Origin: an uncultured Planctomycetales bacterium
Lineage (GTDB): Bacteria > Planctomycetota > Planctomycetia > Pirellulales > S012-138
Direction of reading: 5' to 3'
NCBI GenBank assembly: GCA_937982665.1
Contig: CALJLD010000075.1
Location: 29,301-93,300, forward strand
Length of the DNA stretch: 64,000 bases
The notes under the pieces are model-generated. The model saw nothing but the letters and a program-made list of their open reading frames with translations, did not search any database and had not been told where the DNA came from. Numbering within the stretch: position 1 is the first letter of the stretch; the number at the start of each line of letters is the position of its first letter. Positions 54,215-63,738 of the stretch are shown here, in pieces. The translations under genes were made by a program, and so were the position numbers.

Positions 54215-55447
54215 ATGAGAATTCTCGTCTTGTCAACGACACTGACCCGCCAGCGCGCCGGCACGGCACACGCCACCGTGGATATCGCCAACGGTCTGGC
54301 TCGTTTGACCCGTGCCAAGGTGACCGTGGCCGCCTACGAGTTGGATGAAGATTGGCTGGATGCCGCAGTTGACGTTATCAAATACGAACAAGCGCCCAGC
54401 CGAAAGTTCCTGTGGCGGTTGGAGGATGTGCTGGCCGTTGACCGTTGTTGCCGCAGCCTGGCAACTGCTGACTTGTCCGGATTCGACTTGTGCTATGTCA
54501 GGAACACGGCCGAGGCGCTTGCCTTTCATAGAATTCATCCTGACGTCCCGTTGTTGACGCATACCGGCGCAATCATCGCTGGCAAAGAACTGGCCGCCGA
54601 AGGCCACATGCGCTCCCGGTTCTTGTTGGCGGCAAACGCCGCTGGCCGCGACCATTGGGAGAAACAGTCCTACCGACAAATCAACTGGCGGCACATTGTC
54701 TCCACCAGGCTTGTCGCGCGGCAGCGCGAAAGCGAGTTCAAGTTGCCGCGAGATTTCTTCCATGTGTGCCCGTTGCCGGTGGATGAGGCCACGTTCAATC
54801 CCAGTTCAGTCTCGCACGATGTCCGGCAAGAGTTACAAATCCCGCCAGAGCAACCGGTGATTCTCACCGTCAGTCGATTGACCCGCTGGAAGAACATTGA
54901 CGCCGTGCTCAGGGCAATCTCCCAACTGCCGGCTGAAGTATCGCCGTACTACCTCATTGTGGGGCAAGGCCGTGAACGAGAAACATTGGAACAGCTGGCA
55001 ACGGAATTAGGCATAGAAAACCGCGTGCGGTTCCTGGGCCACCAGCCAAACACGGCGCCATATTATGCAGCAGCAGACGTCTTTGTCTTGCCGAGCTCGA
55101 TTGAGTCCTTTGGCCTGGTTTATGCCGAGGCCATGCACATGGGCTTGCCTTGCATTGGGCTTGCTCACAACCCGCCCAAGTCCATTTCCGCTGCGAGCGA
55201 TGTCATTCCCGATGGCGGCGGTTGCTGTGTCAAAGACGCCAACGAGTTGCGCGCAGCGATTGAGGAATACGTCACCAACCCGCAACTTTGCAAAACCCAC
55301 GGCGCGGCCGCCCAAGCGCATGCTCGCGAGGAATACTCGGTTGCAAATTACATTTCGTTCCTGGCCAAGATTGTGGACGATGAGTTTGGCTTGCAGATCC
55401 CGTTGAAGTCCAGTTCGCCTGCTGACGCACCTGTCGCATCAACCTAG
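54215..55447 (+). CDS. GT4-type glycosyltransferase
   Basis: About 410 residues from MRILVLSTTLTRQRAGTAHA; an in-frame ATG nine codons upstream (54188) is possible and would place the start 8 bases after the previous gene. ILTVSRLTRWKNIDAVLRAI, APYYAAADVFVLPS and the EX7E in SSIESFGLVYAEAMHMGLPC fit GT4. The first 150 residues lack a typical GG loop. It is the second of the GT cluster. Confidence 0.88.
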   Translation: MRILVLSTTLTRQRAGTAHATVDIANGLARLTRAKVTVAAYELDEDWLDAAVDVIKYEQAPSRKFLWRLEDVLAVDRCCRSLATADLSGFDLCYVRNTAEALAFHRIHPDVPLLTHTGAIIAGKELAAEGHMRSRFLLAANAAGRDHWEKQSYRQINWRHIVSTRLVARQRESEFKLPRDFFHVCPLPVDEATFNPSSVSHDVRQELQIPPEQPVILTVSRLTRWKNIDAVLRAISQLPAEVSPYYLIVGQGRERETLEQLATELGIENRVRFLGHQPNTAPYYAAADVFVLPSSIESFGLVYAEAMHMGLPCIGLAHNPPKSISAASDVIPDGGGCCVKDANELRAAIEEYVTNPQLCKTHGAAAQAHAREEYSVANYISFLAKIVDDEFGLQIPLKSSSPADAPVAST

Positions 55448-55525
55448 TGTTGCTGATACCTGCAGCATGAAGCTGTGTTTGTGGCAGCTTCCCTCAATGC
55501 CCTATCGATTGTTCAACCATCTCGT

Positions 55526-56707
55526 ATGAATCTGGCTGTCATCACGCAAGGTTTCCCGTATCCGCTGACCAGCGGACGGTTGCGACAATATCATCTGCTT
55601 AAACACCTGCGGCAGCACCTTTCCACCAAGCTGATCTGCGCCAGCGATCAACCGCCGGACGAAGAAACGCGGGCCGCGCTGACCGAAATTGTTGACGAGT
55701 TCGTTCACATCGCCACAACCTTGCAGGACCACAACCGCAAGGCTGTCGATTCGGCCAAGCAGCAGTTGCATGATGAGTTGACCGCGGAATGTCGTGCGTT
55801 TGAAGCCGACGCGGTACTCAATGCCGGTCGCCTCCCATTGGCATGCCTGCCTGGGGATGACCGCCCCATGATTGTGGATTTTTGCGATGCCGAGTGGCTC
55901 AAGGTTTTGGAGCTGGCCAAACTGGCTCCGCTGCCGCAATCGCTGCGAATGCGTGTGCGCGCTATTCGTACGCGGCGCTATGAACGACGGCTCGCGCAAC
56001 GCGCCGATCATGCGCTCTTTGCGGCGGAGCGTGATGCCGGCTATGTGCTGCAAGGTCTTTCCACCCCGCACACGGTGATCCCCAATGGCATCGACCTGGA
56101 CTTCTGGAGTCGCCAGAGGGAGTCGTTGGGACAAGCTACCGTGTTGTACGCTGGCGCGTTCAGCTATCGCCCAAATATTGATGCGGCGCTTTTCCTGGCC
56201 AACGAGATCATACCGAAGATCCGCAAGTCCTGTCCGGAGGCTCGCCTGATCTTGGCCGGCCGAGATCCACCGCCGGAACTTCAGGCACTCGCAAGTGGAT
56301 CGAATGTTGAAGTGACTGGGTTTGTTGAAGACATTCGCCCGTACTATGAGAAGGCGACTGTTTTCCTGGCGCCACTGCGCGTTGCCGGGGGGATTCAGAA
56401 CAAACTCCTGGAAGCCATGGCTTTGGAAATCCCCGTTGTGACCACAAACAAAGGGGTTGCCGGGCTCGGCTTATCGACCGAGGAAGGAACCAACGCAAAT
56501 CTGCACGTTTGCGATTCGGCCGAAGATCTGGCGAATGCCACGCTGGCCGTTTTGCGGTCCCAGGCGAAGACGCCGGAGTTGGCCAGCGAAAACCGCCGCC
56601 TGGTTACCGACAGGTTCAGCTGGACGACCGCGGCAAGCCAACTGGCGGAAATTGCCACAAAGTTGATTGCCGCGCGGCAATCGACTAGCGTTGGAGCAAC
56701 AAGCTGA
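55526..56707 (+). CDS. GT4-like glycosyltransferase (PEP-CTERM/EpsH-associated type)
   Basis: 393 residues from MNLAVITQGFPYPLTSGRLR. ITQGFPYPLTSGRLRQYHLL, VDFCDAEWLKVLELA, TVIPNGIDLDFW, and AGGIQNKLLEAMALEIPVVT are close to the TIGR03087-type sugar transferase associated with exopolysaccharide/PEP-CTERM export systems, as I remember it. The EX7E second Glu is in LLEAM. It is the third GT gene. No PEP-CTERM protein or EpsH is in the window, so the system assignment is inference. Confidence 0.85.
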   Translation: MNLAVITQGFPYPLTSGRLRQYHLLKHLRQHLSTKLICASDQPPDEETRAALTEIVDEFVHIATTLQDHNRKAVDSAKQQLHDELTAECRAFEADAVLNAGRLPLACLPGDDRPMIVDFCDAEWLKVLELAKLAPLPQSLRMRVRAIRTRRYERRLAQRADHALFAAERDAGYVLQGLSTPHTVIPNGIDLDFWSRQRESLGQATVLYAGAFSYRPNIDAALFLANEIIPKIRKSCPEARLILAGRDPPPELQALASGSNVEVTGFVEDIRPYYEKATVFLAPLRVAGGIQNKLLEAMALEIPVVTTNKGVAGLGLSTEEGTNANLHVCDSAEDLANATLAVLRSQAKTPELASENRRLVTDRFSWTTAASQLAEIATKLIAARQSTSVGATS

Positions 56708-56783
56708 TTACAAGTTGCTGGAATGGACTTTACCGCCTGTTGGAGAACATCAGGCGCTTCGCACCTCATACCCTCCGAGAACG

Positions 56784-57473
56784 ATGAACATCTCCACTTG
56801 GATTATTGAGCGTAGTTCGCGATTCGCGATCGGAGTCGGCTGCACTTTGGCGGTATTGGCGCTGACATTGCCAACTCACGCTCAGGAATTCAAGCCGCTG
56901 TTTGATGGTGAGACGCTAAACGGCTGGTCCGGCGATACCGAATTGTGGAGCGTTCAAGAAGGAGCAATCGTCGGAAGCACGGAAGAGAAGCAGATTCGCA
57001 GGAACAGCTTTCTCATCGCTGATGGCGAATACGGAGACTTCACTCTCAAGCTCAAATTCAAACTGCGGAATCACAACTCCGGCGTGCAGTTTCGCAGCAA
57101 GCAATTGGATGACTTTGTCGTGCGCGGTTATCAGGCAGACATCGCGGAAAGTCGCTACACCGGCATTATCTATAGCGAAGGTACCGGCCGCGGGATTCTG
57201 GCCGACGTCGATCCCGAAAAGATCAACGAGTTCTACAAACTGGGCGAATGGAACGAATATGAAATCACCGCACGTGGAAATCAGCTCACACTCAAGCTGA
57301 ATGGTCACGTGACCGTGGATTTTACCGATACCGATGAAGAAGCTGCCGCCAGCACCGGCGTGATTGCGCTGCAAGTTCACGCAGGCCCCAACATGCGGGT
57401 GGAATTCAAGGACATTGAAATCCAGGAACTCACGGCCGAGGACCGCAAGACGGCTGATGGCGACAAGCAATAA
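56784..57473 (+). CDS. DUF1080 (3-keto-disaccharide hydrolase-like) secreted protein
   Basis: 229 residues from ATG 56784, giving a signal peptide ending near THAQ. The DUF1080 core is visible: FKPLFDGETLNGWSGDTELW, EYGDFTLKLKFKLRNHNSGV, YQADIAESRYTGIIYSEGTG and VIALQVHAGPNMRVEFKDIEI. The fold is a concanavalin-like lectin/glucanase sandwich; some members cleave 3-keto-glycosides. The gene's last 15 bases, including the stop, are tandemly duplicated (57459-57488). Confidence 0.9.
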   Translation: MNISTWIIERSSRFAIGVGCTLAVLALTLPTHAQEFKPLFDGETLNGWSGDTELWSVQEGAIVGSTEEKQIRRNSFLIADGEYGDFTLKLKFKLRNHNSGVQFRSKQLDDFVVRGYQADIAESRYTGIIYSEGTGRGILADVDPEKINEFYKLGEWNEYEITARGNQLTLKLNGHVTVDFTDTDEEAAASTGVIALQVHAGPNMRVEFKDIEIQELTAEDRKTADGDKQ

Positions 57474-57488
57474 GGCGACGAGCAATAA
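57459..57488 (+). repeat. 15-base tandem duplication with two in-frame stops
   Basis: GGCGAC(A/G)AGCAATAA occurs twice in a row. The first copy ends the DUF1080 gene; the second places another TAA in frame 15 bases later. Confidence 0.85.
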
Positions 57489-57498
57489 GGTCGCGCTT

Positions 57499-59034
57499 CT
57501 ACAGCTTCCAATTCGGATGTAGAAGCACCGTCCGCGGATAAGTCGTGCGTCCCGGACTTGGCGTGATGTGCAGCTTGATGCCTTCTTCCGGCAGCACGTG
57601 CTTGAGCAGTTGTCGTGCGGCGCTAGGGCTGGAAATCGGCTGCGAGCCAAACAGGTCGATCACTTCGCCTTCAACAATCCGACCAGCGGCGGGGCCAGCG
57701 GGATCGATGCCTGTCACCAACAAGCCGCTGACGTTGGGTGACATCTCCAGTTCGCGCGCCAGGTCGCCGTCCAGCGTAACGACCTTCAGGCCCAACTCGG
57801 CCAGCGTTTCTCCCACTTCGCTGGAAGCTGGACGGAATGATCCCAACTCGAAAGACTGGAGGCGGCTGCTCACCTGACGAGGTGGCTGCTGTTGTTGCTG
57901 CTGTTGCTGGTTGAACGCAGCCCTGTCTCCCACGCGAACGCGGATTTGGTACTCCTGTCCATCGCGGAAGATCACCACCGGCACTTCCTTATTGATAGGC
58001 GTCAAGCTGACCATGTTGACCAGGTGAATGTCATCCTCAACGGCGGTTCCGTCATAACTCAAGATGACATCGCCAACTTTCAATTGCGACGAGGCCGCCG
58101 GCGAATTAGGCGTAATGCCAGTGACGCGCGTGCCTGTCATCCGCGGCAATCCCAGTTGCTCGGCCATCGCGGCAGTGAATTGCGCATCCAGGTTGACACC
58201 CAGGAAAGCCCTGGCGACATACCCATGCTCAATCAACTGCTTGGCGATGACCATGGCCATGTTGATGGGAATGGTAAAACCAATTCCTTCACTGCCTCCA
58301 GAACTCGAGGCAATCGCTGTGTTCATGCCAATCACCTGGCACCGCAAGTTCAACAACGGACCACCGCTGTTGCCGGGATTGATTGCCGCGTCAGTTTGCA
58401 AGAAGTCTTGATAGCGGATCTCATCGCCGCCCAATTCCAGGTCACGGCGACCCTTAGCGCTGATAATGCCGAAGGTCACGCTGCGGCTCAGGCCGAAGGG
58501 GCTCCCCACCGCCAGCACAAACTCGCCGATCTCCAGATTGCTGCTATCGCCGATCTCGGCGGGAATCAATCGCTGAGCGGAAATCGCCATCACGGCAATG
58601 TCCGTTTCCGGGTCAGACCAAACTCGCGTGGGCACAATCTCGCGGCCATCGTGCAGACGAACAAGAATCCGCTCGCGAGCCGCGTCTCGGATCACGTGAC
58701 GATTTGTCATCACATAGTGGCCGCCTCCTTCTGCGATGATGATTCCGCTGCCGGCTTCCTCAATCATTCGCGGCCGAGTTCCGCCGGTCATCTTCTTGGC
58801 TTCGATATGCACAATCGAAGGGCTGGCCAGCCGCACGACGGACTTCAAGATCGTGCCTTGCCGTTCCAGCAAAGCCACTTCGCCGGCGAGCGCCGCCAAA
58901 TCCGCCTCGCGGTCATTCAGGGCTTGCCCTGTCTGCGCGGCCGCCGGCGGAAAGATGTCATCCAAAGAGGCCCCTAGCACGACGCCCACGGCTAGAAATC
59001 CTGTGAACAGCCAAACTCGGCGACGCTTGTTCAT
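57499..59034 (-). CDS. HtrA/DegP-like trypsin-type protease with two PDZ domains
   Basis: 511 residues. An N-terminal signal anchor (VWLFTGFLAVGVVLGASL) is followed by the protease domain with His113 (YVMTNRHVIRD), Asp145 (DPETDIAVMAI) and Ser223 (NPGNSGGPLLN). PDZ1 covers about 275-370. A poly-Gln linker (about 378-388) is followed by PDZ2 (about 400-495, LARELEMSPNVSGLLVTGID). Periplasmic or membrane-bound protein quality control is the family role. It lies downstream of the DksA-like gene on the same strand. Confidence 0.93.
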   Translation of the reverse strand: MNKRRRVWLFTGFLAVGVVLGASLDDIFPPAAAQTGQALNDREADLAALAGEVALLERQGTILKSVVRLASPSIVHIEAKKMTGGTRPRMIEEAGSGIIIAEGGGHYVMTNRHVIRDAARERILVRLHDGREIVPTRVWSDPETDIAVMAISAQRLIPAEIGDSSNLEIGEFVLAVGSPFGLSRSVTFGIISAKGRRDLELGGDEIRYQDFLQTDAAINPGNSGGPLLNLRCQVIGMNTAIASSSGGSEGIGFTIPINMAMVIAKQLIEHGYVARAFLGVNLDAQFTAAMAEQLGLPRMTGTRVTGITPNSPAASSQLKVGDVILSYDGTAVEDDIHLVNMVSLTPINKEVPVVIFRDGQEYQIRVRVGDRAAFNQQQQQQQQPPRQVSSRLQSFELGSFRPASSEVGETLAELGLKVVTLDGDLARELEMSPNVSGLLVTGIDPAGPAAGRIVEGEVIDLFGSQPISSPSAARQLLKHVLPEEGIKLHITPSPGRTTYPRTVLLHPNWKL

Positions 59035-59235
59035 CGGGGAGAATCCTCTCTTGTGTTCTGCCCAGATCCCTCACGGCCGCCGCCGCAACCGTGACACACC
59101 TGCATCCAGCTGGCGTGTTTCCACAATTGCGGTTTCACTTGCGTTGCCGCGAGACATCCTCGCTTGTCAATTGTCCGCGCGCAAAACCGGCCGCGGCACT
59201 TCTTGGTGACACGGCCGGAGTTGCTTGATTTGTAT

Positions 59236-59685
59236 TTAGGAGACGTCCATTTCGATGTCATTGATCGAAATATCGCTGTCGTCCCCGGAGCTGTCCAAAA
59301 TACGGCTCCAGTCGGTATTCATGCCAACTTCTTCGCCAGCGGCTTCCGCCTCGCGTTGGCACTCAATGCACAGCGTGGCGTAAGGCAACGCGTTCAAACG
59401 CGCCATCGGAATGCTGCGTGTGCAACGCTCGCACTTGCCAAACTCGCCGGCACGAATCCTTTCCAGCGCGTATTCAATGCTGGCCAACTCGCGGCTTTCT
59501 ACTTCCGCCAGCTGAGAGCTGATTTCGTTCTCTGAGGAATCCAAGGCAGCATCGACAATATCGCCAGGGGTTTGACCCTTGCCGGATGTCAGGCTACCCA
59601 AGTCGTCCGCGAGCGCTTTACGCAAAGCGTCACGACGCTTGATGAGGATGTCCTTCATGTTTTGGATGGAGTCTTTTCTTGCCAT
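59236..59685 (-). CDS. DksA/TraR-type C4 zinc-finger protein
   Basis: 149 residues. A coiled-coil tip with GDIVDAALDSSENEI resembles the DksA DxxDxA motif. The C4 zinc finger is CERCTRSIPMARLNALPYATLCIEC. The last 35 residues are acidic (DSSGDDSDISINDIEMDVS). DksA-like proteins bind in the RNA polymerase secondary channel and adjust ppGpp responses; whether this one does so is inferred. Start at MARKDSIQNM. Confidence 0.88.
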   Translation of the reverse strand: MARKDSIQNMKDILIKRRDALRKALADDLGSLTSGKGQTPGDIVDAALDSSENEISSQLAEVESRELASIEYALERIRAGEFGKCERCTRSIPMARLNALPYATLCIECQREAEAAGEEVGMNTDWSRILDSSGDDSDISINDIEMDVS

Positions 59686-60282
59686 GGTGCAAACCCCGGA
59701 GTTCCGAATGTCATTGCCCGCATGTTGTTGCGTGTAAATCGCCGCTTTGGGCCCTGCTTCATCGGAAAGTTCGTATTGCCTCGTCCAGTCCGAGATCGAT
59801 GCTCAACCGTCATCCGCAGAGCGGTCGGAGAAATCGACAACCCAACTATAGTACGCCGCAAAGGCCTGGGAGTTTCGCGCTTCGCCGAAACGCGCGATCT
59901 CTCGACAAACGACACCTTCACAGCGCCGCAAACGATTTCCTTGCAGTGAGTTACGTAGACACTTTAATCACAACACTCTGCCCGGATTTTCGCCGTGGAA
60001 GATCGCGGACACTTGGTGGTTTGCAAACACCACCGGCAAGCCCGCACAGGCAAAGTCATTTGCTTTCGGATAATCGACATAACCGTCAAAGATATGCAGC
60101 CGAATTCTGGAATTCCGCCCAACCTGCAAGCTCGCTGCGGCAATTTGTTGCTGCAAAAAACCGTGCAAGCTATATGCCTGACGAAGGTTTGCGCCCGGAA
60201 CGACGGGAATTGCGGCGGGCGTTCCGCAAGCGCAACCACGGATATTCCAGCATTTTGCAACCCCAGTAGCTTGGATTGACTC
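59686..60282. other. gene-free intergenic stretch
   Basis: 597 bases between the divergent DksA-like and FHA genes. Frames on both strands exist but none reads like a conserved protein. I see no RNA gene or repeat. Promoters for both flanking genes are expected here. Confidence 0.5.
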
Positions 60283-63177
60283 ATGGCGGGAACAACCATT
60301 GAAACGGAATCGCCGCAGGCGGAAACCGCGATCGAACAGAACTTCCTCGTGCTGCAGCGCTCCGAGGCCCCGGCCACGGTCCAGCTCTCACGCGCACGTG
60401 TCAGCATCGGTAGCGACCCCGATTGCGATCTGCGATTGCTCGATCCGGCTGTCGCCCGGATGCATGCATTGATTGTGGTCGGACAGTCCAAGACCGTGAT
60501 CCGCGGATTGGCCGAAGGCATCATGCTCAACGGCGCTCCCCTCACCGAGGCGGAAATCCAGCCAGGCGACATGCTTCGCGTTGGCGATTCACAGGTCATC
60601 TTCCTCAGCCAGGATCAGCAGCAGGCGGAAGACCAAATCACGCAAAACTTGGAATCCGCGGCTGCCGACTGGAGCGCGTTCGAATCCAGATTCGAGCAGA
60701 CTTGCCAGTCGATCGAGACCCGCTTTGACACCCTGCAAGAACTCGTCGAGACCGTCCAATCGGACGGAGCTTCCACGGCCAGCCAGCTGCACGCGGCCGA
60801 GTCGCAATTGCTCGGTCAAGCTCAACGCAGTGACGCCATCCTCAAAAGACTCTCCGGCATTGAGTCCAAGATGTCGCAGTTTGTCGCCGCGGCCGGCAAC
60901 CGGTTCCGCGACATCGCTGCCAAGGAACTTCAGATCGTCCAAACCCAAGCGGATGTCGCCCAAGAAGTTGAGCGGCTGAACCGCCAATTTGAACAACAGG
61001 CAGCGCAGGACAATTCCAGCGAAGTTGTCGAACAACTGCGGCAAGAGCTGCAGCAGTCCCGGACAGAACTGGAAGCTCAGAACGCGGAACTCCGCGAACA
61101 ATTCTCGGCCCGGATGACCGCCGCCGAGGAACGCCTCCCCAATGCGGACGAAATGTCCACGCGGATTGAGGAAGAATTCAACCGTGCCCGGGACGAACAA
61201 GACCGGCTGCACGCGGTCATCGCCAAGATGGAATCCCAAAACCAAGGCGATCAAGAAACCCAGGAACAAATCCAAGCCTTGGCCGAGTCAGTCGCCGCAC
61301 TCCAGGCGAAAACAACGCCGGAACTCAATGATCTTCTGCAACGTCTGGATCGAGTCGTGGATCGCCAGGACGAGTCGGCCCAAGCTGTGGCCAGCGTCCG
61401 CGAAGCATTCGACTCCTTGCAAGCGGAGATCGCGCAGGACAAACACGAAATCCAAGCCAGGTTCGCCGAGTTGAACTTGGCCATAGCGGAAGCCAGCAAT
61501 GCGCCGGCAACTCAACAACCGCAAGCTGGCCAGTCGGAAGACTTCGCCACGGACGAACCTTCGTTCGCGGACACCGCCGACTTCAATCCAACGACGAACG
61601 AACCAGAAGCGACCAACGAACCGCAAGCAAGCAACGAACCGCAGACGACCACCGAGCTGGAAACCGAGCAAGCTGAAGCATCAGCGTTTGACGGACTGCA
61701 GTTCGACGTGCCCGGCGACTCCGACGTCAGCGCGGACGACGAGACCGCAACTTTCGGCGAAGCGACCGGATACGAAGAAGCCTCGTACGAAGCCGCTAGC
61801 GAAGAAACCACTGACAATACCGAGAACACGGAAAGCATCGCCGACGAATCAACGATTGACTTTCAACCGGGACAAGCCCCTGAAGCAAGCTTCCAGGACG
61901 AGTTCGCGGATGATGACGGATTGAAGTTGAACTTCCACGCGGAGCCGGCACAAGGATTTGCGCCTGAGGACAACTTTGCTCCGGAAGAAGGTGCCGCACA
62001 AGCGACAGAATTCGCCGCCTTTGGACAGAACTTCGGTTCCGACGAAGCGACCAATCTTCAGCAAGACGAAACATTCGACGCGTTCAATGCAACGGCCGAG
62101 AATTCTGCGCCCGAGGACACAGCGCCTGGTAACACTTCGCAAGCGCCTCCCTTTGCCATCGATCTCGCCGAGCAAGGAAACATCCCCGAGCAAGCCAATT
62201 TCCCCGGGCAAGACAATATCGCCGAGCACGACAACCCACAAAGCGCGTTCGCTGCTGACAGCCTGCAATTCGGTGGCGAGCAAACTCATGACGACGCATC
62301 CTCGCATGCAGTCGAAGAGAGCCAGGGCGACTTTGGCACAAGCTCGCTGAACGACATCCTGAACAAGTACGCGCCCGCCGACGAAGAGGAGACCCTCAAC
62401 TCCCCTTTTGACGCTGCCGCCCCGTTTGACAATGAGGGCGAGTACGCAGACACACCCATTGCCCACAGCGATTTCCAGGAAGACGCTTCCGATGCGGGTT
62501 CCGCCTTCGCCACGCAACAATTCCAACAGGCTCCAGAACAAGCTTTTCCTGAGCAAGGCTTCGAAGAGCAAAGTTTTGATGAGCAGGGTTTTGAAGAGCA
62601 GGGCCAGGCATCAGGCGGCGACGAAGAAACGTCCATCGAAGACTACATGGCTCAGCTCATGAACCGCGTCCGCGGCATGGCTGATGACAACGAGCGCAAA
62701 CTCGCGCCCACACCTGCCGTTGTCGAAACTCCCAAGCGGGAGTCGCCGCAAATGGCTTCGCTGAACGATGTTGCTCAGCCGGAAAACGAAACGACCGCGG
62801 AACCGGAACAACCCAAGGCTCCGCGCGAACGTGTCGCCCCGCCGGAACAATCTTCGCTGGCGGCAATGCGAGACCTGGCCAACATGAGCACTCGCGGCGC
62901 ATTGGCCACTCACACCCGCAACCAGAAGATCAACTCCGTGCAACTCAAGTTGATCGCCGCCGTCGCTTCGTTGGTCGGATCGTTGGTCTTGCTGTGGTTC
63001 TCGCACACCAGCGGAGACACGTTTGCCTATGTCGGTTCCGTGGGCAGCATGCTCGTGGCAATCTACTTTGGCGTGCGATACCTGATGCTCACCGGTCAAC
63101 TCTTCGAAGGCGGCGGCAAGAACAAGAAAGCCGCGGCAGAAGCCCCGCCGGAACAGGAAACGCCCTCCGCCGAGTAA
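60283..63177 (+). CDS. large FHA/coiled-coil/acidic membrane protein
   Basis: 964 residues. FHA-like domain at about 22-110 (LSRARVSIGSDPDCDLRLLD, MLNGAPLTEAEIQPGDMLRV). Long coiled coil at about 115-405 (Glu/Gln/Leu-rich heptads). Residues about 410-860 are acidic, Gln/Glu/Asn-rich low complexity with repeats such as EQGFEEQSFDEQGFEEQG. Two transmembrane segments near the C-terminus (KLIAAVASLVGSLVLLWF, VGSMLVAIYFGVRYLML) end in a cytoplasmic tail. The pThr-contact residues of the FHA fold are mostly replaced (Ser44, Ala58, Glu78). Cell-organising or signalling scaffold is a guess; the protein is not of a family I can name. Confidence 0.85.
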   Translation: MAGTTIETESPQAETAIEQNFLVLQRSEAPATVQLSRARVSIGSDPDCDLRLLDPAVARMHALIVVGQSKTVIRGLAEGIMLNGAPLTEAEIQPGDMLRVGDSQVIFLSQDQQQAEDQITQNLESAAADWSAFESRFEQTCQSIETRFDTLQELVETVQSDGASTASQLHAAESQLLGQAQRSDAILKRLSGIESKMSQFVAAAGNRFRDIAAKELQIVQTQADVAQEVERLNRQFEQQAAQDNSSEVVEQLRQELQQSRTELEAQNAELREQFSARMTAAEERLPNADEMSTRIEEEFNRARDEQDRLHAVIAKMESQNQGDQETQEQIQALAESVAALQAKTTPELNDLLQRLDRVVDRQDESAQAVASVREAFDSLQAEIAQDKHEIQARFAELNLAIAEASNAPATQQPQAGQSEDFATDEPSFADTADFNPTTNEPEATNEPQASNEPQTTTELETEQAEASAFDGLQFDVPGDSDVSADDETATFGEATGYEEASYEAASEETTDNTENTESIADESTIDFQPGQAPEASFQDEFADDDGLKLNFHAEPAQGFAPEDNFAPEEGAAQATEFAAFGQNFGSDEATNLQQDETFDAFNATAENSAPEDTAPGNTSQAPPFAIDLAEQGNIPEQANFPGQDNIAEHDNPQSAFAADSLQFGGEQTHDDASSHAVEESQGDFGTSSLNDILNKYAPADEEETLNSPFDAAAPFDNEGEYADTPIAHSDFQEDASDAGSAFATQQFQQAPEQAFPEQGFEEQSFDEQGFEEQGQASGGDEETSIEDYMAQLMNRVRGMADDNERKLAPTPAVVETPKRESPQMASLNDVAQPENETTAEPEQPKAPRERVAPPEQSSLAAMRDLANMSTRGALATHTRNQKINSVQLKLIAAVASLVGSLVLLWFSHTSGDTFAYVGSVGSMLVAIYFGVRYLMLTGQLFEGGGKNKKAAAEAPPEQETPSAE

Positions 63178-63205
63178 ACAACTCTCCCATCTGGGCGAAA
63201 CTCCA

Positions 63206-63238
63206 AGGGCGACCACTCGATGGTCGCCCTTTTTGTTT
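63206..63238 (+). terminator. strong Rho-independent terminator after the FHA gene
   Basis: GGGCGACCA (63207-63215), loop CTCGA and TGGTCGCCC (63221-63229) form a perfect 9-bp GC-rich stem, followed at once by TTTTTGTTTG. It lies 29 bases after the stop codon. Confidence 0.92.
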
Positions 63239-63284
63239 GTGGGCATCTTGATTGCTTACGAATGGTCGTTCGGCGATCAACGTC

Positions 63285-63304
63285 ATTCCCCTGGAGACGG
63301 GAAT
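63285..63304. repeat. ATTCCC-N8-GGGAAT element, copy 2
   Basis: ATTCCC, CTGGAGAC, GGGAAT: a perfect inverted repeat flanked by CGTC and CCAGTC, as in the other copies. Confidence 0.85.
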
Positions 63305-63367
63305 CCAGTCAGTTGCATGTCACTTGTCGACATGAATTCAAGTTGGGGATGTGTCGATTGCATTCGT

Positions 63368-63461
63368 TGTTGTTTCACCCGGCGTCATGCCGCGCCATAG
63401 ACTGGATTCCCGTCTGCACGGGAATGACGGAAGGCGCGCTTTGCCACAAGAGCTGTTCTTG
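63368..63461 (+). repeat. extended 94-base repeat containing dRS3-like copy 3
   Basis: Begins TGTTGTTTCACCCGGCGT, passes through GACTGGATTCCCGTCTG and ACGGGAATGACGG (dRS3 core 63406-63425), and ends near CTGTTCTT. Matches 63739-63832 along its length. Confidence 0.8.
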
Positions 63462-63462
63462 T

Positions 63463-63642
63463 GGGTGCCACTGGCAAGCGAAGTCTGCCAGTGATTCTTG
63501 CGTTGAACGACCATCTCAAAAGCTCGTTCCTCCTGCGTTCCAATATGATTTCTGGTACTCAATCTCGCTGGCGCCGAGCGGTTCGTTCTTCGCGATCTGA
63601 AGTGGAGGAAACACTGGCAGACTTCGCTTGCCAGCGGCACCC
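63463..63642. repeat. 31-base inverted repeat, arms 63463-63493 and 63612-63642
   Basis: GGGTGCCACTGGCAAGCG followed by AAGTCTGCCAGTG (arm 1) is the reverse complement of arm 2 with one mismatch. Each arm alone also forms a CACTGGC/GCCAGTG hairpin. Arms are 118 bases apart with no transposase-like frame between. Confidence 0.85.
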
Positions 63643-63738
63643 GGCGGGCCACCAAGTGATTGTTGGTTCACCCGACAAACGTTCAACACAACGCATTCAT
63701 GGTCACCCATGCTGCGCGATGTGACCATGCCACCCAGC

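Noticed and set aside
59968..60168. 66-codon minus-strand frame with some protein-like passages
   Set aside because: TTG start without a ribosome site, in a divergent intergenic region; too weak to list as a gene.
61849..62571. 240-codon minus-strand frame in the FHA gene
   Set aside because: Val/Leu/Arg-rich antisense reading of the acidic repeats; not protein-like.
63463..63642. Possible insertion sequence bounded by the 31-base inverted repeat
   Set aside because: The interior is only 118 bases, has no transposase frame, and I found no target duplication.
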